From Sulfuritalea sp. (lineage in GTDB: Bacteria > Pseudomonadota > Gammaproteobacteria > Burkholderiales > Rhodocyclaceae): 6,665 nucleotides of DNA. A model generated the notes under the pieces. It was given only the letters and a program-made list of their open reading frames with translations. It was not told the DNA's origin and made no database searches. Shown one piece after another: positions 1-5,400 of the stretch. Where the stretch lies: positions 1 through 6,665 of the forward strand of contig JALHNN010000153.1 in assembly GCA_022843505.1 (NCBI GenBank), in the 5' to 3' direction. Made by a program: the position numbers and the translations under genes. Numbering within the stretch: position 1 is the stretch's first letter; the number at the start of each line of letters is the position of its first letter.

Positions 1-34
1 AAAGTAGAAGTCCGCCGCGTCGAATCGGCCAGGC

Positions 35-772
35 TCAGCGCCGCGCGCCCTCTCCGGTGAGGGGCACAAAGGCCACCGGCAGCACCCGACACCGGACCAC
101 GTCGCCATCGGCCTGCTTCTCGACAACCAGAAGTTCCTGTGCCGCGCCTTGCGGCCCCAGCGGAATCACCATGCGGCCGCCGACGCGCAACTGCGCCACC
201 AGCGGCGGCGGAATGGTCTCCGGCGCGGCGGTGACGATGATGGCGTCGAAGGGCGCCTGCTCGGGCCAGCCGGCCCAGCCGTCGCCCACCCGCAGCATGA
301 TTCCCGCATAGCCGGCGGCGCGCAGCGCGCGATCGGCCTCGCGCGAAAGTCCGGGCAGGATCTCGATGCTGAAGACGCGGGCGCCCAGTTCGGCCAATAC
401 GGCCGCCTGGTAGCCCGATCCGGTGCCGACCTCGAGCACCTTGTCCCCGGGTGACAGATCGAGCAGGTCGCTCATCAGCGCGACGATGAAGGGTTGCGAT
501 ATCGTCTGCCCTTCGCCGATCGGCAGCGGCCGGTTGAGGTAGGCCTGCGACGCCAGCGCCGCTGGCACGAAGCGATGGCGCTCGACCCTGCCCATCGCCG
601 CCATGACGCGCGGCGACAGCGCCGCGCGTCCGGTCCACGTCGCGGCGCGCGCGGCATCGGCGGCGATGTCGGCCGCCAACTGCCGCCGCGCGGCGTCGAA
701 ATCTCCGCCCAGCGCAGTCGTTGAAAAAATCGGCAGCAACGCCATGAGGCCCAGTGCGCGAAGGACAGCCAC
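35..772 (-). CDS. pcm: Protein-L-isoaspartate O-methyltransferase with N-terminal export signal
   Basis: The 245-residue product is a class I SAM-dependent methyltransferase that, by family knowledge, methylates isoaspartyl residues in damaged proteins and so starts their repair. The family motif PIGEGQTISQP is at residues 84-94. The SAM-binding motif I (EVGTGSGYQ) is at 114-122, an acidic residue ends strand 2 (SIE, 135-137), and GDGW (163-166) and FDAIIVTAA (175-183) follow. The catalytic domain begins near residue 24. The first 23 residues look like a signal peptide: Arg5, a hydrophobic run, then ALG-G with likely cleavage after Gly22. Cytosolic family members such as E. coli Pcm (about 208 aa) lack this. 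The start is GTG, one base after the kinase stop, with no visible Shine-Dalgarno, so translational coupling is likely. ATG at codon 10 is an alternative but would still leave a hydrophobic N-terminus. The family is certain; periplasmic location is inferred. Confidence 0.95.
   Translation of the reverse strand: MAVLRALGLMALLPIFSTTALGGDFDAARRQLAADIAADAARAATWTGRAALSPRVMAAMGRVERHRFVPAALASQAYLNRPLPIGEGQTISQPFIVALMSDLLDLSPGDKVLEVGTGSGYQAAVLAELGARVFSIEILPGLSREADRALRAAGYAGIMLRVGDGWAGWPEQAPFDAIIVTAAPETIPPPLVAQLRVGGRMVIPLGPQGAAQELLVVEKQADGDVVRCRVLPVAFVPLTGEGARR
605..630. repeat. Perfect 11-bp inverted repeat (hairpin) inside pcm
   Basis: GACGCGCGGCG and its exact reverse complement flank a 4-nt loop (ACAG). 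Ten of the eleven pairs are G-C. It lies over codons 48-56 of pcm, between the export signal and the conserved methyltransferase core. It could slow translation, act as an RNA processing site, or be a chance product of GC-rich coding sequence. Confidence 0.6.
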
Positions 773-773
773 G

Positions 774-2048
774 CTAGGTCGGCACCCGCGCTATCCGCTC
801 GTCCGACAGGGCCAGGCGCTCCACCAATGAGTGCAGCAGCGCGGTGGCGACGCCGAGCTGGCAGTTCGTGCTCGCCTGTTTCAGCGCGCCCAGCGGAAAC
901 TCCGCGATCAGCGCGTCCGAGGTGGTTTCGGCGGTGGCCTGGCGCGGGATCTGCCCGTCCTTCATGTAGGCCATCTCGCCGAAATATTCGCCGGCGCGCA
1001 GCATGTTGAGCAGCCGCCCCTGCTTGGTCACCGTGGCATCGCCCTTGGCGAGGAAGTACAGGCTGCCCCCTTCTTCGCCTTCGCGCATCAGCACCGTGCG
1101 CGCCGGTACGCGCTTCCATTGCGCGGCGTAGACCAGCTCCCAGATCTCGGGATCGCTCAACGAGGCCAGGATGGGTATCTGTCGCAGGGCGGCGAAGCGC
1201 TCGCTGTGGGGAATCGCGTTGCGGAACATGCTGAGGCTGCCGACATCGGCGATGTCGAGCGCCAGATCGGCCCAGGAGGCATAGCGGTCCTCCGGCAGTT
1301 TTTGCAGCATGCGCATGATGAAGCGGTCCACACCCTCGGGAAGGTCGGCCCGCAGGCTGCTTGGCGGCGGGGCATCGCGCAGCGCGATCATGGAGAACAG
1401 CTCGACCAGGTTGCGACCGACGAAGGGTCGCTCGCCGGTGAATAGCTCGTAGAGCACCACGCCCAGGGAGAACATGTCGCTGTGGAACCCCAGGCTGACG
1501 CCCTTGAGCTGCTCGGGCGACATGTAGCCCGGCGATCCGATGTTGCCGATCTGCGTCGCGTCGGCGTTGTGCAGGTAGGCGGCGCCGAAATCCACGATCT
1601 TGATGTTGCTGCCGCTCGCCACCATGATGTTGGCCGGCTTCACGTCGCGATGGATGATGCCCTGGCGGAAGGCGTAATCGAAGGCGCCGCAGGCCTTGAA
1701 CGCCATTTCTATCGCCTGGTCCAGCGGCAGCAGGGTTCCGGGTGGAACGAATTGCGAGAGGTCGCCGCCCGGCACGTATTCCAGGGCGATATACCCGGCA
1801 TCCTCGCTGACCGCGGCATCAAGGATGGCGGCGATGTGCGGATGGGTGAGCTTGCCGGCCAGCGAGGCCTCGGTAAGGAACTGCTTGAGCCGCTTCTGGT
1901 CCTGGTTGGTCGCCGTAATCAGTTCCTGGTCGAATACCTTGAGGGCGACGTTTTCACCTGAAAAGCGGTCTTCGGCGAGGTACACCGTGCCGCTGGCACC
2001 GCGCCCCAGCTTTCTGATGGGCATGTATTTTCCGTAGCTCTGGGGCAT
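774..2048 (-). CDS. Serine/threonine protein kinase with C-terminal cyclic-nucleotide-binding domain
   Basis: The 424-residue protein has an N-terminal Hanks-type kinase domain (about 8-265) and a C-terminal CAP/PKA-like cyclic-nucleotide-binding domain (about 290-410). The kinase looks active: glycine loop GRGASG at 15-20, ATP lysine Lys37 (VALK), helix-C Glu60, catalytic loop HRDVKPAN at 133-140, DFG at 153-155, SPE at 177-179, structural Asp191 and Arg255. In the sensor domain the phosphate-binding cassette reads FGEMA (356-360), then PRQATA (368-373), keeping the Glu and Arg that contact the ribose and phosphate. Gln370 follows that Arg, where PKA has Ala and PKG has Thr, so nucleotide preference cannot be read. 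There is no transmembrane segment or PASTA repeat, so it should be cytosolic, unlike PknB. The domain order is the reverse of PKG. The ATG has a GGAG site 7 nt upstream. Its stop lies one base before pcm. Substrates are unknown. Confidence 0.95.
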   Translation of the reverse strand: MPQSYGKYMPIRKLGRGASGTVYLAEDRFSGENVALKVFDQELITATNQDQKRLKQFLTEASLAGKLTHPHIAAILDAAVSEDAGYIALEYVPGGDLSQFVPPGTLLPLDQAIEMAFKACGAFDYAFRQGIIHRDVKPANIMVASGSNIKIVDFGAAYLHNADATQIGNIGSPGYMSPEQLKGVSLGFHSDMFSLGVVLYELFTGERPFVGRNLVELFSMIALRDAPPPSSLRADLPEGVDRFIMRMLQKLPEDRYASWADLALDIADVGSLSMFRNAIPHSERFAALRQIPILASLSDPEIWELVYAAQWKRVPARTVLMREGEEGGSLYFLAKGDATVTKQGRLLNMLRAGEYFGEMAYMKDGQIPRQATAETTSDALIAEFPLGALKQASTNCQLGVATALLHSLVERLALSDERIARVPT

Positions 2049-2055
2049 GGGATGA

Positions 2056-2059
2056 CTCC
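2056..2059 (-). promoter_or_regulatory. Ribosome binding site of the kinase gene
   Basis: GGAG on the minus strand lies 7 nt before the ATG at 2048. This is a well-placed Shine-Dalgarno and fixes the kinase start. Confidence 0.7.
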
Positions 2060-2069
2060 ACTCGGACGA

Positions 2070-2090
2070 CCGTGGCGAAAATATACACGG
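2070..2090 (-). promoter_or_regulatory. Candidate -10 box within an operator-like dyad before the kinase
   Basis: The 45-nt gap between transporter and kinase holds TATATT (2080-2085, minus strand), five of six bases matching a sigma-70 -10 box. It lies inside an inverted repeat CCGTG-N11-CACGG (2070-2074 and 2086-2090). Initiation about 7 nt downstream would give a leader of roughly 25 nt containing the GGAG site. No -35 match is seen at 16-18 nt, so any promoter would be weak or activator-dependent. Confidence 0.25.
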
Positions 2091-2093
2091 CTT

Positions 2094-3020
2094 TCAGCCC
2101 GCACCCCTGTGCGAAGCGACGGCTATGCCGGCGACGATCAGGAGGAAGGCCGCACCGTGGTAGGGCTGCGGCCATTCGCCGATCACCAGCACCGAGAGCA
2201 CGGCGGCGATCAGCGGCGTCAGGTTGTAGAAGATCGCGGCCATCGCCGGGCCCGCCTCGGCGACAGCCAGGCCCCAGGAGCGGTAGGCGATCACCGATGG
2301 GCCGACGGCGATGAAGACGATCGTGGCGAGCAGTTGCCAGTTCCAGTCCGGCGTCATCGACGGCGCAACGAATTCGCCCGCCCCGGCGGCGGCAAAGCCG
2401 ATGACGACGCCGAACAGGCATTGCGCGAAGAGGAACTCGGCCCAGTTCCAGTCCGGCCGCGCCGCACCGCTCATGTGCGCCGGCGGCCGCGCCAGCATCC
2501 AGCTGTAGACGGCCCAGCCGGCAATCGCCAGCACCATCAACAGATCGCCCTCCACCAACTGGATGCGCAGCAGCACTTCCGGGTCGCCGCGCGAAAGCAC
2601 GGTCAGCACGCCGGCGAGCGACAGCGCGGCGCCGAACAGCTGCGACCGCGTCGGATGCACGCGGTAGAACAGCATGCCGACGATCATCGACCACAGCGGC
2701 AGGCTGGCCGCGATCAGGGTCACGTTGACCGGCGTGCTGGTCTGCAGCGCCAGGTATTGCAGGCCGTTGTAGGCGCCGACGCCGATCAGGCCAAGGACGC
2801 CCAGGTAGCCCCAGCGCTCGCCGATCTGCGCCCGTGCCCCGGGGGTAGCGAGCAGCTTCCATCCCAGCGGCAGCAGGATCAGCAGCGCCAGCCCCCAGCG
2901 CAGGGCGTTGAGCCAGAGCGGGCCGATGCTGTTGATCGCCAGACGGGCGAACACGGCGTTTGCCGCCCACAGCAGCGGCGGCAGGATCAGCAGCAGCAGC
3001 AGCCGCGGCGCGAGGTGCAT
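2094..3020 (-). CDS. EamA/DMT-family transporter
   Basis: The 308-residue protein is an inner-membrane carrier of the drug/metabolite transporter superfamily. It shows about ten hydrophobic helices arranged as two EamA repeats. Features typical of the family are the N-terminal helix with PPLLWAANAVFAR, the motif TPVNVTLIAASLPLW in the first repeat, and PSVIAYRSWGLAVAEAGP followed by YNLTPLIAAVLSVLVIGE in the second. The substrate cannot be inferred; relatives move amino acids, nucleotides or other metabolites. I place the start at the ATG at 3020, 4 nt after the hydrolase stop, because the hydrophobic first helix begins there. An in-frame ATG at 3119 would add 33 Arg/Pro-rich residues that are a shadow of the hydrolase gene. 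GAGG (3023-3026) is only 2 nt from the ATG, so coupling probably drives initiation. An oddity is the pentapeptide PDWNW at both 189-193 and 224-228. Confidence 0.92.
   Translation of the reverse strand: MHLAPRLLLLLILPPLLWAANAVFARLAINSIGPLWLNALRWGLALLILLPLGWKLLATPGARAQIGERWGYLGVLGLIGVGAYNGLQYLALQTSTPVNVTLIAASLPLWSMIVGMLFYRVHPTRSQLFGAALSLAGVLTVLSRGDPEVLLRIQLVEGDLLMVLAIAGWAVYSWMLARPPAHMSGAARPDWNWAEFLFAQCLFGVVIGFAAAGAGEFVAPSMTPDWNWQLLATIVFIAVGPSVIAYRSWGLAVAEAGPAMAAIFYNLTPLIAAVLSVLVIGEWPQPYHGAAFLLIVAGIAVASHRGAG
2337..2457 (-). repeat. In-frame 16-bp direct repeat in the transporter gene
   Basis: The same 16 bases, CCAGTTCCAGTCCGGC on the plus strand, occur at 2337-2352 and 2442-2457, exactly 105 bp (35 codons) apart. 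Both encode PDWNW at the start of a transmembrane helix in the second half of the transporter. The surrounding sequence is not duplicated. Confidence 0.6.
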
Positions 3021-3024
3021 CGCC

Positions 3025-3840
3025 TCAGGCCGCGGCGGCCTGGTCCAGCCGCGCCATCCAGTCGAGCACGGCGGCCGTGGTCTCTGCGGGCCTCTCGAAG
3101 GGGAAGAGATGCGTGCCATCGACGAAGCTGATGCGCCCCTGCGTCAGCCTGCGCGTGGCGGCAAGGCCGACCTGGCCGACCTCGCGCGAGCGGGTGCCGG
3201 CGATGAAGGCGATCGGCCCGCCGGGCGGATGCGAGCGCAGGTAGGGCACCAGGCGATGCGGCACGGTGGCATAGATTTCCGCCTCGATATGCGGACGAAA
3301 CTTCAGGCGGCGGGCGGCGCCGGCGGCATCGCGCGGATCGGGCTCGGTGCCGTGGCGCACGTAGTCATCCAGCATCTCCGGATGCCAGCGCGCAAACATC
3401 GGCTTGGCGGCAAAATGATTGCGCACCTCGCCAAGGTCGGACCAGCGGTCGCGCCGGCGCAGCGCCCCTGCCGCCGGCGAGACGCGTGGCATCTGCCCCG
3501 CGGCCTTGACCACGCCGATCAAACCCGACTTCCAGCCGTGGATGATGGGAGCATCGAGCACGATGATGCCGCGGACCCGGCGCGGGCGCTGCCCGGCGGC
3601 GAGCAGGCTCAAATAGCCGCCCATCGAATGCCCCACCAGCCAGAGCCTGGGCTCGGCCAGGCTGTCGATCAGGGTCGTGAGTTGTTGCGTCATGCCCTGC
3701 CAGCGGCGATCCACCGGATACTGCGCATCGTGGCCGAAGTGCTCGACCGCCGCCACCTCATGGCCGGCGGCGCGCCAGCCCGCGAACAGGCGCTGGTAGG
3801 TCGAGGCGCAGTAGCTGTTGGCGTGCGAAAAGACGATCAT
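3025..3840 (-). CDS. Alpha/beta hydrolase
   Basis: The 271-residue protein has the alpha/beta-hydrolase fold and is probably a cytosolic esterase or related hydrolase; the substrate is unknown. It opens directly in the strand carrying the oxyanion-hole segment (IVFSHANSY, 2-10). The nucleophile elbow is GHSMG with Ser72, and the catalytic His is probably His244 (DGTHLFPFERP, 241-251). The third triad member is unclear: the usual Asp site after the sixth or seventh strand reads AGTRSREV (214-221), so Glu220 or another residue may serve. A lid of about 80 residues rich in Arg and Trp follows LDAPI (95-99). The ATG overlaps the stop of the GIY-YIG gene by 4 nt (ATGA) and has no separate Shine-Dalgarno, which indicates translational coupling. 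The transporter begins 4 nt after its stop. No signal peptide is seen. Confidence 0.9.
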   Translation of the reverse strand: MIVFSHANSYCASTYQRLFAGWRAAGHEVAAVEHFGHDAQYPVDRRWQGMTQQLTTLIDSLAEPRLWLVGHSMGGYLSLLAAGQRPRRVRGIIVLDAPIIHGWKSGLIGVVKAAGQMPRVSPAAGALRRRDRWSDLGEVRNHFAAKPMFARWHPEMLDDYVRHGTEPDPRDAAGAARRLKFRPHIEAEIYATVPHRLVPYLRSHPPGGPIAFIAGTRSREVGQVGLAATRRLTQGRISFVDGTHLFPFERPAETTAAVLDWMARLDQAAAA

Positions 3841-4106
3841 GCCGCCGCCGCAATCGGGTGCTGCCGAGCCCAGTCGCGCTTGGCCTCCGGTTTCAGCTGC
3901 TTGAGACGATACTCCGCCTGCGAGGCGGCCGAGCGGTCGGCGCAGGACGCCGCCGCCAGCAGGCGACGCGGCGGATTGAGGCGCATGTAGCGCGCGCCGC
4001 GCCCGCTGCGGTGCGCCTCGAAACGCGCCGCGAGGTCGACGGTAATGCCGGTGTAGAGGCTGCCGTCGACGCATTCGACGATATAGACGAACCAGGTCTT
4101 GGCCAC
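3837..4106 (-). CDS. GIY-YIG domain protein, UPF0213/YhbQ-like
   Basis: The 89-residue protein is a single-domain GIY-YIG nuclease-fold protein, similar in size and motifs to the YhbQ/UPF0213 group (about 100 aa in E. coli). The GIY part is VYI at 7-9 and the YIG part is YTG at 18-20. Arg28 and His32 (RFEAH) and the presumed metal-binding Glu65 (AEYRLKQLK) match the family's active site, so it may cut DNA. A DNA-related role is assumed from the family, and the specific target is unknown. The start is GTG, 8 nt after the stop of the acidic protein, with GAGG (4113-4116) 6 nt upstream and overlapping that stop. Its own stop overlaps the hydrolase start (ATGA). Confidence 0.9.
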   Translation of the reverse strand: MAKTWFVYIVECVDGSLYTGITVDLAARFEAHRSGRGARYMRLNPPRRLLAAASCADRSAASQAEYRLKQLKPEAKRDWARQHPIAAAA

Positions 4107-4112
4107 CGACTG

Positions 4113-4116
4113 CCTC
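4113..4116 (-). promoter_or_regulatory. Ribosome binding site of the GIY-YIG gene
   Basis: GAGG on the minus strand lies 6 nt before the GTG at 4106. It shares bases with the TGA of the upstream acidic-protein gene, so a ribosome ending there sits on this site. This supports the GTG start. Confidence 0.6.
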
Positions 4117-4567
4117 AGCCCATGCTCCGCTGCATCCAGATGAAGATGGCCTGCTCCTGCGCCTCCGCCAGCCGCGCCAGGTCGGCCAGTTCGACCAGCC
4201 AGTCGTAGGCGGCGCCGGCATCCCAGCCGGCCAATTCAAACTCTTCGACGGCGGCGAGTTCCTCGGCGATCGGCTCGATGTCCTCGTCGTCGAGCGCGGC
4301 CAGCCGCTCCCTCGCCGCGTCGGCCAGGCGCAATACCACGGCGCCCTCTTCGGCGACGAACACCGGCTCGTAGCTGTCGAGCGCGAGGTCAAGTTCCTCG
4401 CCGGTAAGCAGGCAATGCAGTTCGGCGATCATGCGCGTGTCGATGCCGTGGCGCTCGACGCCGCTCCACTCGGCCAGCGGCCGCGACGAGGCGGCGACGG
4501 CTTCGAGTTCGTCTTCTTCAGCGGCGATGATGTCGGTCAGGATGTCCATTTCTTGCCCGCGGATCAT
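4115..4567 (-). CDS. Hypothetical acidic, lysine-free protein
   Basis: I do not recognise this family. The 150-residue product has 37 Asp/Glu, 9 Arg and no Lys, so it is strongly acidic. It appears all-helical and soluble, with no signal peptide or membrane helix. Conspicuous segments are AAEEDELEAV near the N-terminus, TGEELDLALDSYEPVFVAEEGAVVLRLADAARE in the middle (quoted in two parts: TGEELDLALDSYEP, then VFVAEEGAVVLRLADAARE), an acidic LDDEDIEPIAEEL stretch, and a Trp-containing C-terminal helix pair (GWDAGAAYDWLVELADL). Two starts are possible: ATG at 4567, used here, or ATG at 4549 (MDILTDI). Neither has a good Shine-Dalgarno; the second follows a purine-rich GGGCAAGAA. It lies 34 nt after the RNase H-like gene and 8 nt before the GIY-YIG gene, so it is probably co-transcribed with both. 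Coding status is supported by codon use and fit between neighbours. Confidence 0.8.
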   Translation of the reverse strand: MIRGQEMDILTDIIAAEEDELEAVAASSRPLAEWSGVERHGIDTRMIAELHCLLTGEELDLALDSYEPVFVAEEGAVVLRLADAARERLAALDDEDIEPIAEELAAVEEFELAGWDAGAAYDWLVELADLARLAEAQEQAIFIWMQRSMG

Positions 4568-4601
4568 AGCCGAAAGGCGGGCGCTTCCCCCACCCGGGTA
4601 C

Positions 4602-5042
4602 TCAGCGCCGGTGCCGCTCGACAGAAGCGGCCGCCGGCGGCAGGCCCAGCGCCTGGCGCGACAGGCGATCGGCCTCCGCGTTGCGGTGGCGCGGCACCCA
4701 GAGCAGGCGCGCCGTGTCGAACTTCGCCATGGCCGCTTGCGCCCGCGCGATCAGCGGCAGTAGGCGCGCCACGCCGGTGTGATCGGCCCCGGTCACGTAA
4801 CGCACGGCGACGTCGCTGTCGCCGCGCAGCAGGATGTGCCGCGCCCCCGCCGCCAGCGCGAGATCCAGGGCCAGATACAGGGCATGCAGTTCGGCCTCGT
4901 TGTTGCAGCCATGGCCCGGCGGCATGCCGGACTGTTCGCTGCGTTCGCCGGCCGGCGACAGGAGCACGACGCCGAGCCCCATGCGCCCGGGATTGGGCAG
5001 CGCCGCCCCGTCGAACCAGGCCTGCCAGTGGACTTCGCTCAG
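4602..5042 (-). CDS. RNase HI-like protein, apparent CTG start
   Basis: The 146-residue product has the RNase H fold of the RNase HI group (E. coli RnhA is 155 aa), which cuts the RNA strand of RNA-DNA hybrids. All four catalytic acids are visible: Asp11 (WFDGAALPNPG), Glu51 (CNNEAELHAL), Asp75 (LRGDSDVAV) and Asp125 (AEADRLSRQA). His119 (PRHRN) matches the active-site His of RnhA. It may be a second, divergent RNase H rather than the main rnhA, so I give no symbol. The domain needs sequence upstream of Met21, and no ATG, GTG or TTG exists near its N-terminus. The best candidate is CTG at 5042, overlapping the TGA of the 91-residue gene by 4 nt (CTGA). The nearest in-frame ATG (5120) would add 26 mostly Arg/Gly/Pro residues and overlap the neighbour by 82 nt; this looks like shadow sequence. 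Confidence 0.85.
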   Translation of the reverse strand: MSEVHWQAWFDGAALPNPGRMGLGVVLLSPAGERSEQSGMPPGHGCNNEAELHALYLALDLALAAGARHILLRGDSDVAVRYVTGADHTGVARLLPLIARAQAAMAKFDTARLLWVPRHRNAEADRLSRQALGLPPAAASVERHRR

Positions 5043-5314
5043 AACAGGCTGCCGACGACGAAGCGGTCGCGCGCGGCGAGCTTTTCCAGGCCCTTGGTAA
5101 CCTCGAGCGAGGCGCCCCATTTCATGCAGTGGGTGAGGAAGGTGGTCAGGGCCTGCGACAGGGCATAGCCGGTCTCCTGCCATTCGCGACGGAACTCGTC
5201 GAAGGCGACGGTCTTGGCCGAAAGGCGGCCGCTCTTCATGGGTACCAGCGTGACACTGTCGCCCTTGTGGCGGATGACGATGGCGGTGGTGCGCTTGCCG
5301 TTGATTACGACCAC
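5039..5314 (-). CDS. Hypothetical 91-residue protein
   Basis: I do not recognise this family. The first 37 residues (VVINGKRTTAIVIRHKGD, then SVTLVPMKSGRLSAKTVAF) look like alternating short beta strands. The rest looks helical and includes DEFRREWQETGYALSQAL and a Cys-Met-Lys-Trp segment at 63-66. It ends FVVGSLF. There is no signal peptide or membrane helix, and the protein is mildly basic, unlike the acidic protein two genes downstream. The start is GTG at 5314 with a strong GGGAG site 6 nt upstream. A -10-like TATAGT lies about 31 nt before the start, so this may be the first gene of a transcript separate from uup. Its stop overlaps the apparent CTG start of the RNase H-like gene, suggesting coupled synthesis of the two. 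Confidence 0.82.
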   Translation of the reverse strand: MVVINGKRTTAIVIRHKGDSVTLVPMKSGRLSAKTVAFDEFRREWQETGYALSQALTTFLTHCMKWGASLEVTKGLEKLAARDRFVVGSLF

Positions 5315-5320
5315 GGTGGT

Positions 5321-5325
5321 CTCCC
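5321..5325 (-). promoter_or_regulatory. Ribosome binding site of the 91-residue gene
   Basis: GGGAG on the minus strand lies 6 nt before the GTG at 5314. It is the strongest Shine-Dalgarno in the window and supports the GTG start. Confidence 0.7.
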
Positions 5326-5345
5326 GTTGACGGTGGCTGGCGCGA

Positions 5346-5351
5346 ACTATA
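5346..5351 (-). promoter_or_regulatory. Candidate -10 box before the 91-residue gene
   Basis: TATAGT on the minus strand matches five of six bases of the sigma-70 -10 consensus and is 31 nt from the GTG start. No convincing -35 is present at 16-18 nt; that position falls in CTCCCG, at the edge of the hairpin at 5373-5400. Confidence 0.35.
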
Positions 5352-5372
5352 GCCGCACGGCGAAACCCGGGA

Positions 5373-5400
5373 GCGGCCGAAAAAGCGGGATTTTGGCCGC
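5373..5400 (-). other. Hairpin downstream of uup
   Basis: Twelve nucleotides after the uup stop, GCGGCC plus AAAA pairs with TTTT plus GGCCGC (10 bp, one bulged base, 7-nt loop). No U-run follows the stem on the minus strand, so it is not a classical Rho-independent terminator. A second, shorter stem (GCCGC/GCGGC, 5396-5410) shares 5396-5400 and excludes it. It could protect the uup 3' end, weaken read-through, or regulate the next promoter. Confidence 0.35.

Noticed and set aside
1..34. Possible start of a further gene downstream of pcm
   Set aside because: Only 34 nt remain and no ATG, GTG or TTG start with a ribosome site can be supported.
475..1119. Minus-strand open frame overlapping pcm and the kinase C-terminus
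   Set aside because: It is an alternate-frame shadow of two well-supported genes and has no domain.
1954..2970. Minus-strand open frame overlapping transporter and kinase start
   Set aside because: It is the other-frame reading of the transporter; only its last part is real sequence, and that belongs to the kinase's N-terminus in another frame.
2986..3004. CAG trinucleotide run on the plus strand
   Set aside because: It is simply a run of CTG leucine codons in the first transporter helix.
3021..3119. Upstream ATG (3119) as start of the transporter
   Set aside because: The added 33 residues are Arg/Pro-rich shadow of the hydrolase gene, and the first hydrophobic helix begins at the ATG at 3020.
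2052..3131. Long plus-strand open frame (359 codons) opposite the transporter
   Set aside because: It is Arg/Gln/Pro-rich and lacks any domain, and it runs antisense to a clear ten-helix transporter; this is typical shadow sequence of GC-rich genes.
2908..3990. Plus-strand open frame (360 codons) opposite the transporter and hydrolase
   Set aside because: It spans three real minus-strand genes, has low-complexity composition and shows no family motif.
4563..4568. TATGAT on the minus strand as a -10 box before the acidic gene
   Set aside because: It overlaps the possible ATG at 4567 and has no -35 at a suitable distance.
4569..5228. 12-bp sequence GCCGAAAGGCGG at both 4569-4580 and 5217-5228
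   Set aside because: It is short and GC-rich, one copy is coding and one is not, and there is no flanking similarity; chance is the simplest explanation.
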